The translations under genes were made by a program, and so were the position numbers. Source: an uncultured Lachnospiraceae bacterium (lineage in GTDB: Bacteria; Bacillota; Clostridia; Lachnospirales; Lachnospiraceae). Taken from it: DNA of 49,232 nucleotides. A model generated the notes under the pieces. That model had not been told where the DNA came from, ran no database searches, and was given only the letters and a program-made list of their open reading frames with translations. Numbering within the stretch: position 1 is the first letter of the stretch; each line of letters starts with the position of its first letter. Positions 7,466 through 16,240 of this stretch are shown here, one piece after another. The DNA is taken from NCBI GenBank assembly GCA_910588285.1, contig CAJUQB010000030.1, positions 1 to 49,232 of the forward strand, given 5' to 3'.

Positions 7466-9095
7466 TCTGGGCTTGAAAATAGCCTCCATTCTGGTGGCAA
7501 TCATTGTCTGGCTTGTGGTGGTGAACATGGATAATCCGGATAAAACGGTTTCCTTCACCATTCCGGTGGAGGTCGTGGGCGACGACACCTTGACAGAGCT
7601 GGGCAAGGTGTATGAGGTGGTCAATGGCAGCGATGTGGCTACGATTTATGTGACAGGAAAGCGTATGTTTCTTGACACCATGTCCGCATCAGACTTTCAT
7701 GCCACTGCGGATCTGGCCAACATTGATTTTCAGAGCGCCGGCGATATTAAGATGATTCCCATTACCGTAACGGCCAGCCGCCATGAGAAGGATCTGAATA
7801 TTGAGCGCAGGACAGTAAATATGCAGATTACCATAGAAGATCTGTCCACAGAGCGGCTCCCTGTTTCCGGGAATCCCCAGGGAACGCCCGGGGAGGGCTA
7901 TGCAATCGGCGAAGTCTCTGTAACCCCCACGATGATTGAGGTGTCAGGCCCCCTTTCTCTTGTGTCCAGAGTGAAGCGTGTGGCAGCCAATATCAATGTG
8001 GAGGGAGCTACCGGCAACGTGAATGACTATGTTGTGCCGGTGCTCTATGATGAGAACGACCAGGTCTTAGAGTCCCCGCGGCTGAAGCTGAATCAGGACC
8101 GGGTGAAGGTGGAGGCAGAGATGCTGGGAACCAAGGAAGTGGACATCCGATGCCTCACCACAGGAGAGCCCCTTGACGGCTTCGTGTTTACGGGCCTGGA
8201 TGCCCGGCCCCAGACCATTTGGATCAAAGGCGCTCCCTCTGTCCTGAACAATATTTCCGAGATTGTCATACCGGGAGAAGCCATCAACCTTACCGGCTCT
8301 GTTTCGGATGTGGAGAACAGTATTGATATTACGCCTTATGTGGAGGCGTTGGATGCTATGCTCCTGAATCCGGATGAGAATAAGATTGCGGTGATTGCCT
8401 TCATCGAACGTCTGGAGGTCAAGGACATTGAGATTCCTGTCAGCAACATTGAGCTGCTGAATGAAAATGCAGATTATAGAACAACCTTCGGAACCGGCAG
8501 CATCACGGTCCAGGTGCGGGGGAGAAAGGAACTGCTGGAGTCCTATGAGGGAATAGGAATCACGGCATCTGTTGATCTGACAGGGGTAGAGCCCGGAGAT
8601 CATATTCTGCAGGTGCAGCTGAGAGTACCGATGCCCTATCAGGCAGTGGGAATAACGACTGTGCAGGTACATGTGGCAGAAAAGGGAGAGGATCCGGAGG
8701 AGGACCCGGAAGGGGGCGGCTCCGATAATCCCGACAATGATCATGCCGGCGACGGCGGAGAAGACGACGAGAGTGTGAGTACCGGAGGAAGCGTAAGCAA
8801 TGGCGGAGGTACCGGAGGAAGCACAGGCGGCAGCAGCGGAGGAAATACTGGAAGCACAGGCGGAAGTACCGGAGGAAGCGGGAATTCAGGAGGTACCGGA
8901 AGCAGCAGCGGAAACACAGGAGGTACCGGAAGCAGCAGCGGAAATACCGGAGGTACTGGAAGCAGCAGCGGAAACACAGGAAGTACTGGAGGAAGCAGCA
9001 GCGGAAATACCGGAGGTACTGGAGGAAGCGGAAGCGGGAACTCAGGAGGAACAGGCGGAAGTACTGGAGGGAATTCCGGCGGAAGCGGTAGGTGA
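7431..9095 (+). CDS. cdaR: CdaR / YbbR-domain regulator of CdaA with long Gly/Ser/Thr-rich tail
   Basis: CdaR is a membrane-anchored extracytoplasmic protein that binds CdaA and tunes c-di-AMP synthesis. One membrane anchor lies at about residues 12-30 (SILVAIIVWLVVVNM). About four YbbR-type repeats follow, to about residue 410. After an Asp/Glu/Gly-rich linker (about 417-448), the last 106 residues are almost only Gly, Ser, Thr and Asn, with tandem GGTGSSSGNT units. This tail is not part of the usual family and would lie in the cell wall. GTG 7431 is chosen because it gives the family-typical start (CKKIIKLLTNNLGLK) and has AGAAGGGGG just upstream. It overlaps cdaA by 35 bp. Confidence 0.9.
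   Translation: MCKKIIKLLTNNLGLKIASILVAIIVWLVVVNMDNPDKTVSFTIPVEVVGDDTLTELGKVYEVVNGSDVATIYVTGKRMFLDTMSASDFHATADLANIDFQSAGDIKMIPITVTASRHEKDLNIERRTVNMQITIEDLSTERLPVSGNPQGTPGEGYAIGEVSVTPTMIEVSGPLSLVSRVKRVAANINVEGATGNVNDYVVPVLYDENDQVLESPRLKLNQDRVKVEAEMLGTKEVDIRCLTTGEPLDGFVFTGLDARPQTIWIKGAPSVLNNISEIVIPGEAINLTGSVSDVENSIDITPYVEALDAMLLNPDENKIAVIAFIERLEVKDIEIPVSNIELLNENADYRTTFGTGSITVQVRGRKELLESYEGIGITASVDLTGVEPGDHILQVQLRVPMPYQAVGITTVQVHVAEKGEDPEEDPEGGGSDNPDNDHAGDGGEDDESVSTGGSVSNGGGTGGSTGGSSGGNTGSTGGSTGGSGNSGGTGSSSGNTGGTGSSSGNTGGTGSSSGNTGSTGGSSSGNTGGTGGSGSGNSGGTGGSTGGNSGGSGR
8800..9090 (+). repeat. In-frame tandem repeats in the cdaR 3' end
   Basis: Units of about 30 bp (core GGTACCGGAAGCAGCAGCGG) are repeated with small changes. 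The three clearest are consecutive at about 8890-8980, with degenerate units either side. Each full unit encodes ten residues, so gain or loss of units would keep the frame. Confidence 0.85.
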
Positions 9096-9208
9096 AGCTT
9101 CGCAGAGGCAGCGGCGAAAATACCAAAAGGAATTCCGGAATACGGAGCAGACGATAGCACGTATCATAGTGGAAATAATAATATTAATCATGAATGAGGT
9201 AGCTGGAA

Positions 9209-10558
9209 ATGAGTAGAATGTTTGGAACAGATGGTGTGCGTGGAGTAGCAGGTACGGAGCTGACCATTGACCTGGCCATGAAGCTGGGGCAGGCAGGGGC
9301 TTATGTGCTGACGAAAGAAAAGGCCCATCAGCCTACGATTATTGTGGGCTGTGATACGCGGATTTCCGGAGGGATGCTGGCCAATGCTCTGATGGCAGGT
9401 ATCTGCTCAGTGGGCGCCAATGCTGTATATATGGGTGTAATCCCGACACCGGCGATTGCCTATCTCACCAGGAAGCATAAAGTAGATGCAGGCGTTGTAA
9501 TTTCAGCCTCCCACAATCCCATGGAATTTAATGGCATTAAGTTTTTCAATGGGGAAGGATATAAGCTGTCTGATCAGCTGGAGGATGAGATCGAGGCCTT
9601 GATCAAAAATGGAATGAAGGACATTAAGATGCCCATTGGTTCCGGAATCGGAAGAATCAATTACCGGCTGGATGCCAGAGAGGAATATGTCTTCTTTATG
9701 AAAAAGACGGTTCCGGTGGATCTGTGCGGCTTGAAGATTGTGATTGACTGCGCGGAAGGGGCATCCCATTATACGGCAGTGGAGACCTTAAAAGGCCTGG
9801 GAGCCAGCCTGGTGGCAATCCATATCAATCCGGATGGAACCAATATCAATGCCAATTGCGGCTCTACCCACATGGATGAGCTGCGGGCAAGAGTTGTTTA
9901 TGAGAAGGCGGACATCGGCCTGGCCTTCGACGGGGATGCAGACCGCCTGCTGGCAGTGGATGAGCGGGGGGATGTGGTAGACGGAGACCAGATCATGGCC
10001 ATCATTGGCAATTATATGAAGGGACAGGGGCGGCTGAGGCAGGATACCATTGTGGCAACTGTGATGAGCAATCTGGGCTTTACGATTATGGGACGGCAAA
10101 GAGGCATCCATATTGAACAGACCAAGGTGGGGGACCGCTACGTGCTGGAGAGTATGGTGGCCAATGGCTATAATCTGGGAGGCGAGCAGTCGGGCCATAT
10201 TATTTTCCTGGATGAAAATACCACCGGAGACGGCCTGCTGAGCGCGCTGCATTTGCTGGAGGTTATGGTGAATACGGGACGGAAGCTGTCCGACCTTGCT
10301 GCCGTTATGGAGGTAATGCCCCAGGCACTGGTGAATGCCAAGGTTCCCACCCACAAAAAAGATAAATATATGGAGTATCCGGAGATTGCCCTGGCCATCG
10401 AAGAGCTGGAGCGGAAGTTTGCAGGGGAAGGAAGGGTACTGATTCGTCCGTCCGGTACAGAGCCGTTGGTTCGGGTAATGATCGAAGGAAAGCAGCAGGA
10501 GGTCATTGACCGGGAGGCAGAGACCCTGGCAAAGCTGATTTCAGAGACAATGCTGTAA
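9209..10558 (+). CDS. glmM: Phosphoglucosamine mutase GlmM
   Basis: GlmM converts glucosamine-6-phosphate to glucosamine-1-phosphate for UDP-GlcNAc, and so for peptidoglycan and surface glycans. The phosphoserine loop is ISASHNPMEFNG with the catalytic Ser at residue 101. The metal site is AFDGDADRLLAVD, the sugar-binding loop LGGEQSGHIIF and the phosphate-binding loop RPSGTEPLVRVM. Length of 449 is standard. It lies 113 bp after cdaR; in other Firmicutes GlmM interacts with CdaA and the three genes are conserved neighbours. Confidence 0.96.
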   Translation: MSRMFGTDGVRGVAGTELTIDLAMKLGQAGAYVLTKEKAHQPTIIVGCDTRISGGMLANALMAGICSVGANAVYMGVIPTPAIAYLTRKHKVDAGVVISASHNPMEFNGIKFFNGEGYKLSDQLEDEIEALIKNGMKDIKMPIGSGIGRINYRLDAREEYVFFMKKTVPVDLCGLKIVIDCAEGASHYTAVETLKGLGASLVAIHINPDGTNINANCGSTHMDELRARVVYEKADIGLAFDGDADRLLAVDERGDVVDGDQIMAIIGNYMKGQGRLRQDTIVATVMSNLGFTIMGRQRGIHIEQTKVGDRYVLESMVANGYNLGGEQSGHIIFLDENTTGDGLLSALHLLEVMVNTGRKLSDLAAVMEVMPQALVNAKVPTHKKDKYMEYPEIALAIEELERKFAGEGRVLIRPSGTEPLVRVMIEGKQQEVIDREAETLAKLISETML

Positions 10559-10604
10559 GGTTCAGAGGGAAGGGACAACGTGTAAAAACTGGAGGTACTG
10601 ATAG

Positions 10605-10868
10605 ATGGTAAGTCATAAGGTAAGAATCAAGAACCCTACGGGACTTCACCTAAGACCGGCAGGGATCTTATGTAAGGAAGCAATGCGGTTTCGGGCACTG
10701 GTTACCTTTCGGTTTCGGGAAAATACAGCCAATGCAAAAAGTGTTTTGAGCGTACTGGGCGCATGTATCAAATCCGGGGATGAGATTGAGGTTTTTTGCG
10801 AGGGCGAAGATGAGGAAGAGGCATTAAGAACTGTCATTGCAACGATAGAAAGTGGATTAGGAGAGTAA
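10605..10868 (+). CDS. HPr family phosphocarrier protein
   Basis: This 87-residue HPr passes phosphate from enzyme I to PTS sugar permeases. The active site GLHLRPAG keeps His15 and Arg17, which argues against Crh (which lacks this His). The KSVLSVLG segment keeps the serine (residue 47 here) that HPr kinase modifies in Firmicutes, so it could also act as a carbon-catabolite co-regulator. GGAGGT lies about 10 nt upstream of ATG 10605. It is followed 2 bp later by leuA and has no PTS gene beside it. Confidence 0.92.
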   Translation: MVSHKVRIKNPTGLHLRPAGILCKEAMRFRALVTFRFRENTANAKSVLSVLGACIKSGDEIEVFCEGEDEEEALRTVIATIESGLGE

Positions 10869-10870
10869 GT

Positions 10871-12529
10871 ATGCTGAATTATAAGAAATACAAGCGTGTT
10901 CCGGTTCTGAATTATCCGGAGCGCCAGTGGCCGGGCAAGGAGATTGAGAAGGCGCCGATCTGGTGCAGTGTGGACTTAAGAGACGGCAACCAGGCGTTGA
11001 TTGATCCCATGGAAGTGGAAGAGAAGATGGAAATGTTCCAGTTGCTTTTGAAGCTGGGCTTTAAAGAGATTGAGATTGGCTTCCCGGCAGCCTCCCAGAT
11101 TGAGTATGACTTCTTGCGGGAGCTGGTGGCAAAGGATATGATCCCGGATGATGTGTGGGTGCAGGTGCTGACCCAGTGCCGGGAGCATCTGATTGACAAA
11201 ACCTTTGAGGCCATTCAGGGGATTAAAAATGTAATCGTTCACATCTATAATTCCACCTCCACGCTGCAGAGAGATGTGGTATTTGGCATGGAACGGGAGG
11301 AGATCAAGCAGATTGCCGTGGACGGGACCAGGATGGTGAAGGAGCGGGCAGCGAATTTTGACGGAAATATTGTGCTGGAATATTCACCGGAGAGCTTTAC
11401 CGGCACAGAGATGGATTTTGCCCTGGATATCTGTACAGCCGTGCAGGAGGCCTGGCAGCCCACCCGGGACAATAAAATTATTTTCAATCTTCCGGCTACC
11501 GTGGAGATGAACACCCCCAATGTATATGCGGATCAGATCGAATGGATGAGCACCCATTTTAAGGATCGGGAAAATATTATTCTCAGCATCCATCCCCACA
11601 ATGACCGGGGCTGCGGTGTGGCAGCCACAGAGCTGGCACTGCTGGCCGGGGCGGAGCGTGTGGAAGGAACCCTGTTTGGAAATGGGGAGCGCACCGGAAA
11701 TGTGGATGTTCTGAATGTGGCTTACAATATGTTCTCCCAGGGGATCAATCCGCAGCTGGAGCTGGATAATGTCAATGAGATTATAGAGGTGTATGAGCGC
11801 TGCTGCAAAATGCAGGTGGGAATGCGTCATCCCTATGGGGGCAAATTGGTGTTCACTGCGTTTTCCGGCTCTCATCAGGATGCCATCAACAAGGGCATGC
11901 ACGCATTAAAGGAGCGGGGGAGCCAGATCTGGGAGGTTCCCTACCTGCCCATTGACCCTGCGGATGTGGGAAGAATGTACGAGCCGGTAGTCCGCATCAA
12001 CAGCCAGTCCGGAAAGGGCGGCGTAGCCTTTATCATGGATACCATGTTCGGCTATCAGCTGCCCAAGACCATGCATAAGGAGTTTGCAGATGTGATCCAG
12101 AAGCTTTCCGAGGTTCAGGGCGGCGAGGTGGCTCCGGAGCAGATTATGGCAGCCTTCCAGCAGGAGTATCTGGAGCGGCATGAGCCCTTTGAGTTCCTGA
12201 AATTCAAGGTGCGGGATGTGGGAGAGACGGATTCCTGCGTGAATCTTGACTTTTTGTACCATGGAGAGCATTACCACAGCGAGGCAGAGGGGAACGGACC
12301 TCTGGATGCAGTGAAAAATGCGGTGAAAAAATGTGTAGATGTGGATATCCGGGTGCTGAATTATGCGGAGCATGCCCTCGGTGAGGGCTCTCATGCCAGA
12401 GCGGCAGCCTATATCCAGATGAAGGATGTGAGGACAGGAAAGGAGACCTTTGGGGTGGGCGTCAGCGCCAACATTACCAGGGCCTCGGTTCGGGGATTCT
12501 TCAGTGCATTGAATCGGTTGGCGCAGTAG
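10871..12529 (+). CDS. leuA: 2-isopropylmalate synthase LeuA (long form)
   Basis: LeuA condenses acetyl-CoA with 2-oxoisovalerate, the first step of leucine synthesis. The catalytic start is CSVDLRDGNQALIDPM; metal-binding His residues are in SIHPHNDRGCG, followed by EGTLFGNGERTGNVD. The C-terminal part (about residues 425-552) is the leucine-binding allosteric domain. Length of 552 matches the long class with the DLRDGNQ motif. It begins 2 bp after the HPr stop, so the two are cotranscribed. No leuB, leuC or leuD is near, which is unusual for a leucine gene but common for isolated long-form LeuA. Confidence 0.95.
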   Translation: MLNYKKYKRVPVLNYPERQWPGKEIEKAPIWCSVDLRDGNQALIDPMEVEEKMEMFQLLLKLGFKEIEIGFPAASQIEYDFLRELVAKDMIPDDVWVQVLTQCREHLIDKTFEAIQGIKNVIVHIYNSTSTLQRDVVFGMEREEIKQIAVDGTRMVKERAANFDGNIVLEYSPESFTGTEMDFALDICTAVQEAWQPTRDNKIIFNLPATVEMNTPNVYADQIEWMSTHFKDRENIILSIHPHNDRGCGVAATELALLAGAERVEGTLFGNGERTGNVDVLNVAYNMFSQGINPQLELDNVNEIIEVYERCCKMQVGMRHPYGGKLVFTAFSGSHQDAINKGMHALKERGSQIWEVPYLPIDPADVGRMYEPVVRINSQSGKGGVAFIMDTMFGYQLPKTMHKEFADVIQKLSEVQGGEVAPEQIMAAFQQEYLERHEPFEFLKFKVRDVGETDSCVNLDFLYHGEHYHSEAEGNGPLDAVKNAVKKCVDVDIRVLNYAEHALGEGSHARAAAYIQMKDVRTGKETFGVGVSANITRASVRGFFSALNRLAQ

Positions 12530-12530
12530 A

Positions 12531-12630
12531 AGCGCCCTCCGGGCATACCTATATGCCCAAAGAGAAGGGCAGGAAAGAAGAGCGCCCTCCGGGCATACCT
12601 GTATGCCCAAAAAACAGGGCGGGAGAATGA
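12531..12630 (+). repeat. 50-bp direct repeat, each copy a nested hairpin
   Basis: Two adjacent copies (12531-12580 and 12581-12630) share their first 30 bases with one change. Each contains GGGCATA-4 nt-TATGCCC (7-bp stem), enclosed by GCCCT...AGGGC. The second copy ends at the glf ribosome site. Neither copy has a T tract, so simple termination on the plus strand is unlikely. A role in leader folding, RNA processing or as a REP-like element is possible. Confidence 0.7.
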
Positions 12631-12634
12631 AACG

Positions 12635-13735
12635 ATGAGATACGACTATTTGATTGTGGGGGCGGGGCTGTTTGGTGCAGTCTTTGCCTGTGAGGCACGG
12701 AAAAAGGGAAAGACCTGCCTGGTGATTGACCGACGCAGTCACATTGGCGGCAATATTTATACAGAGGAGCTGGCTGGGATCCAGGTGCACCGGTATGGCG
12801 CCCACATTTTCCATACCAGCAATGAGCGGGTCTGGGCATACGTGAACCGCCATGCGCGGTTTAACCGCTACACCAACAGCCCGGTGGCTAATTTTAGGGG
12901 CGAGCTGTACAGTATGCCTTTTAATATGTATACCTTCAACAGGATGTGGGGCGTGGTCACGCCGGCGGAGGCCAGAGCCAGGATCCGGGAGCAGGTTGAG
13001 GCCAGCCGGATTGCGGAGCCAAAGAACCTGGAGGAACAGGCCATCTCCCTGGTGGGCAGGGATATCTATGAGAAGCTGGTGAAGGGCTACACGGAGAAGC
13101 AGTGGGGCAAGGCGGCCACAGAGCTTCCGGCATTTATTATCCGGCGGCTTCCGGTGCGGTTTACCTATGATAATAATTATTTTAATGATTTGTTTCAGGG
13201 AATTCCCATCGGAGGTTATACTGCTATGATTTCCTCCATGCTGGAGGGGATCGAGGTGCGCCTTGGGGAGGATTTCCTGGAACAGAGGGAAGCGTTTCTC
13301 GCTCTGGCGGACAGAGTGGTGTATACGGGAATGATTGATGCCTACTTTGATTATTGCTACGGGGAGCTGGAGTATCGGAGCCTCAGATTTGAGACAGAGC
13401 TTCTGGATACGGATAATTACCAGGGGAATGCAGTGGTGAACTATACGGACCGGGAGACGCCCTATACCCGTGTGATTGAGCATAAGCATTTTGAGTTTGG
13501 AACCCAGGAGCAGACCGTGGTGACCAGAGAGTATCCGGCGGCCTGGAAGCGGGGGGACGAGCCCTATTATCCGGTGAATGACGAGAAGAATAATCAGTTG
13601 TTCGAGAAGTATTGCCAGCTGGCAAAAAAAGAAAAAAGAGTAATTTTTGGCGGGAGATTGGGGCAATATAAGTATTATGATATGGATGATGTGATAGAGG
13701 CCGCGTTGAAATGCGCGGAGGAAGAGGGACTATGA
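12635..13735 (+). CDS. glf: UDP-galactopyranose mutase
   Basis: Glf is an FAD enzyme that converts UDP-galactopyranose to UDP-galactofuranose, used in surface glycans. The N-terminal dinucleotide motif is VGAGLFGAVFA, followed by GGNIYTEE and the substrate region RYGAHIFHTSNERVW. The segment KGYTEKQWGK and the C-terminal GGRLGQYKYYDMDDVI are also conserved. Length of 366 is standard. It is the first gene of the polysaccharide locus, and its stop overlaps the rfbD start (ATGA at 13732-13735). Its presence predicts galactofuranose in the polymer. Confidence 0.95.
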   Translation: MRYDYLIVGAGLFGAVFACEARKKGKTCLVIDRRSHIGGNIYTEELAGIQVHRYGAHIFHTSNERVWAYVNRHARFNRYTNSPVANFRGELYSMPFNMYTFNRMWGVVTPAEARARIREQVEASRIAEPKNLEEQAISLVGRDIYEKLVKGYTEKQWGKAATELPAFIIRRLPVRFTYDNNYFNDLFQGIPIGGYTAMISSMLEGIEVRLGEDFLEQREAFLALADRVVYTGMIDAYFDYCYGELEYRSLRFETELLDTDNYQGNAVVNYTDRETPYTRVIEHKHFEFGTQEQTVVTREYPAAWKRGDEPYYPVNDEKNNQLFEKYCQLAKKEKRVIFGGRLGQYKYYDMDDVIEAALKCAEEEGL

Positions 13736-14601
13736 AGAAGATTTTAATAACCGGCTGCAACGGACAGCTGGGACGGGCATTGAATCAGGTCTATAAGAAT
13801 GAGGATGTGGAATTTATCAACACGGATGTGGTGGAGGGAGAAGGGATCTATGCCCTGGATATCACAGATGTGGATGCGGTTCTGTCCCTGGTGCGGAGGA
13901 TGCGGCCGGATGTGATTATCAACTGTGCGGCCCATACGTCTGTGGATCTCTGTGAACAGCAGTGGGATCTTGCTTACCGGATCAATGCCATAGGAGCCAG
14001 GAATTTGAGTATTGCAGCGTCAGAGACGGACGCGAAGCTGATTCATGTGTCTACGGATTATGTATTTGAGGGCAATGGGACCAGGCCCCAGACAGAGTTT
14101 GATGAGGTACATCCGGTCAGCGCTTATGGCAAAACAAAGCTGGAGGGCGAGCATTTTGTACAGCAGTTTGCCAGGAAATATTTTATTATACGGACTGCAT
14201 GGCTGTATGGCGATGGGAAGAATTTTGCCAAAACCATGCTGCGGCTTGCCGAGAGCCACGATACGGTGACCGTTGTGGACGACCAGCTGGGAAGCCCCAC
14301 CAGCGCCCTGGAGCTGGCCCGACTGATTCATGTGCTGGAGCCTACCGAGAATTACGGCCTGTTCCACGGAACCTGCGAGGGCCAGTGCAGCTGGGCGGAT
14401 TTTGCGGAGGAGGTGTTCCGGCTGGCCGGGAAGGACACCAAGGTGGTGCGCGTGTCTACCCGCCAGTATATGGAGATGAATCCCCAGTCAGCGGACAGGC
14501 CGGCCTACTCAGTGCTGGAGAATTATATGCTGAAGCTGACCACGGATTATGAGATGGCAGATTGGAAAACCGCGGTTGCGGAGTATATGAAAGGAATGTA
14601 A
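13732..14601 (+). CDS. rfbD: dTDP-4-dehydrorhamnose reductase
   Basis: RfbD (RmlD) catalyses the last step of dTDP-L-rhamnose synthesis. The Rossmann motif is ITGCNGQLGRAL, the catalytic pair is in YGKTKLEGE and the segment VSTDYVFEG is typical. Length of 289 is standard. ATG 13732 overlaps the glf stop codon; the upstream in-frame ATG at 13711 is inside glf and adds a non-homologous tail. Its partner genes rfbB, rfbA and rfbC lie 13-19 kb downstream. Confidence 0.93.
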   Translation: MKKILITGCNGQLGRALNQVYKNEDVEFINTDVVEGEGIYALDITDVDAVLSLVRRMRPDVIINCAAHTSVDLCEQQWDLAYRINAIGARNLSIAASETDAKLIHVSTDYVFEGNGTRPQTEFDEVHPVSAYGKTKLEGEHFVQQFARKYFIIRTAWLYGDGKNFAKTMLRLAESHDTVTVVDDQLGSPTSALELARLIHVLEPTENYGLFHGTCEGQCSWADFAEEVFRLAGKDTKVVRVSTRQYMEMNPQSADRPAYSVLENYMLKLTTDYEMADWKTAVAEYMKGM

Positions 14602-14604
14602 GCC

Positions 14605-15477
14605 ATGGCTGACAGAGAGCAGGCAGCGGCACAGAACGGGGGCTTGTGCCAGCCCCTGGTAAGCATCTGCATTCCGGCCTACAACAGCAGCGCCACCATT
14701 GAAGGGACTGTGCGGTCGATTTTGAATCAGACCTATCAGAATCTGGAGCTGATTGTTGCGGATGACCATTCCAAGGATGACACGGTTTTGCTGGTGAAGC
14801 GGCTTCAGGAGGAGGACAGCCGGATCCGGCTCTATGAAAATGAGCAGAATCTTGGCATGTCCGGGAACTGGAATCATTGCCTCAAGCTGTGCCAGGGGGA
14901 GTATATCAAGCTGGTCTGCGCGGATGACTGTCTGGAGCCGGAGGCTGTTGAGCGGGAGGCCGGGGCCATGCTGGAGCATCCGACCGTGAATCTGGTGGAG
15001 AGTGATACACGCTTGGTGGACATCAATGGGAAAACCACCGGATCCTTTAAGCGGTATTACCGCAGCGGCGTGGTGGATGGAAGGAAAGCGGCAAAAACTT
15101 CGCTGATGTTGAACAATTTTTTCGGGGCGCCGGTAAATAATTTGATCCGGCGCTCTGTTTTGAAAAAAACAGGCCTGTTTGATACCTCCTTTACATATAT
15201 CCTTGATTTTGATATGTGGGTGCGGATTGCATGTGAAGGGGATATTTATATTATACATGAGCCCTTGAATCGTTTTATGGTGCGCAATGATTCCAACACA
15301 GGGGTTATGATTGGACGGAAGCGGGATGTGTATGTGGCGGAGCATCGGAAGCTGGTGGAGAAGCACGCGGCAGCAGGGGCTTTGCGCATCAGCAAGCTGG
15401 AGGTGGAGCTGAGTGTACTCCTTCGCAGAATGCGGAATGTGGCAATTGGAATCTACCTGAAGATATTTGCAAAGTAG
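14605..15477 (+). CDS. Family 2 glycosyltransferase
   Basis: A GT-A fold enzyme that would add one sugar to the growing glycan on the cytoplasmic face. Domain order: nucleotide-binding SICIPAYNSSATIEGTVRSI (about 20-40), LIVADDHSKDDT, then the DXD-like KLVCADDCLEP at about 102-112, and FSYILDFDMWVR-type acceptor region near 190-205. A basic C-terminal helix may touch the membrane. Donor and acceptor cannot be told from sequence. It starts 3 bp after rfbD. Its stop lies in the first copy of a 53-bp duplication. Confidence 0.85.
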   Translation: MADREQAAAQNGGLCQPLVSICIPAYNSSATIEGTVRSILNQTYQNLELIVADDHSKDDTVLLVKRLQEEDSRIRLYENEQNLGMSGNWNHCLKLCQGEYIKLVCADDCLEPEAVEREAGAMLEHPTVNLVESDTRLVDINGKTTGSFKRYYRSGVVDGRKAAKTSLMLNNFFGAPVNNLIRRSVLKKTGLFDTSFTYILDFDMWVRIACEGDIYIIHEPLNRFMVRNDSNTGVMIGRKRDVYVAEHRKLVEKHAAAGALRISKLEVELSVLLRRMRNVAIGIYLKIFAK

Positions 15478-15571
15478 AGGATCTTATGAAAAAACTGGTG
15501 ATCATACCGGCCTATTATTTTGCAAAGTAGAGGATGTTATGAAGAAACTGGTGATCATACCGGCTTATAAT
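15466..15571 (+). repeat. 53-bp tandem duplication of a gene junction
   Basis: The segment holding the upstream stop codon, ribosome site and first codons of the next gene occurs twice, 53 bp apart (15466-15518 and 15519-15571), with three changes in about 50 bases. The first copy has its own AGAGG site and ATG (15486), but encodes only a 14-residue peptide ending at 15530. The second copy carries the true start (15539). Confidence 0.85.
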
Positions 15572-16228
15572 GAGGCGGGAAATATAGAAAAAACAGTAAA
15601 TGATATCATAGAGCATGCGCCGGGCTTTGACTATGTGATTGTCAATGACTGCTCCACGGACAATACCCTTGCCATCTGCAGGGAGAAGGGCTTTCATGTG
15701 CTGAACCTGCCGGTAAATCTTGGGATTGGCGGAGGCGTGCAGACAGGGTATCTCTATGCAGAGCGGGGCGGCTATGATCTGGCAGTTCAGTTCGACGGGG
15801 ATGGCCAGCATAATGCGGCTTATTTGGAGGAGATGGCAAAGATTCTGGAGGAGGGGCAGCTGGATATGGTGATTGGTTCCCGGTACATTGCCAAGGAGGG
15901 GTTCCAGTCCAGCGGCCTCCGGCGGTTGGGGATTCGATATTTTACGGGGCTGATCTGGGTGCTTACCAGGAAAAGGATTACGGATCCAACCTCAGGAATG
16001 CGGATGGTAAACCGGCGGGTGATTGAGATGTTTGCAAAGGATTATCCCAAGGACTATCCGGAGCCGGAGAGTGTGACATTTTTGCTGAAGAAGAGGCTGA
16101 AGGTGGCAGAGATTCCGGTGCGGATGAATGAGCGGGAAAGCGGAGTATCGTCTATCTCTATGCGGAATTCGGTTTATTATATGGTGAAGGTGACGCTGGC
16201 GATTCTGGTGGCCATGCTGCGCAGATAG
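15539..16228 (+). CDS. DPM-like polyprenyl-phosphate glycosyltransferase (GT2)
   Basis: Small GT2 of the dolichyl-phosphate-mannose synthase type, 229 residues, that would load a sugar onto undecaprenyl phosphate. Motifs: VIIPAYNEAGNIEKTV at the start, IVNDCSTDNT, and the diagnostic FDGDGQHN. The C-terminal part (DPTSGMRMVNRRVIE, then SMRNSVYYMVKVTLA) ends in a hydrophobic segment near the membrane. ATG 15539 is used; upstream in-frame sequence comes only from the duplicated junction. The next gene, a DUF2304 protein, is a frequent neighbour of this subfamily. Confidence 0.85.
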   Translation: MKKLVIIPAYNEAGNIEKTVNDIIEHAPGFDYVIVNDCSTDNTLAICREKGFHVLNLPVNLGIGGGVQTGYLYAERGGYDLAVQFDGDGQHNAAYLEEMAKILEEGQLDMVIGSRYIAKEGFQSSGLRRLGIRYFTGLIWVLTRKRITDPTSGMRMVNRRVIEMFAKDYPKDYPEPESVTFLLKKRLKVAEIPVRMNERESGVSSISMRNSVYYMVKVTLAILVAMLRR

Positions 16229-16240
16229 GAGGGAAGGGCT

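Noticed and set aside
8800..9090. CRISPR-like regular repeats
   Set aside because: The units are adjacent coding repeats without spacers and lie within cdaR in frame.
8560..9216. Several long open frames over the cdaR tail on both strands
   Set aside because: They arise because the tandem repeat has no stop codons in several frames. The translated sequences are simple repeats with no start signals.
11906..13666. A 586-codon open frame on the minus strand across leuA and glf
   Set aside because: It lies opposite two clearly recognised genes, has biased shadow-like composition rich in His, Pro and Leu, and no ribosome site or family motif.
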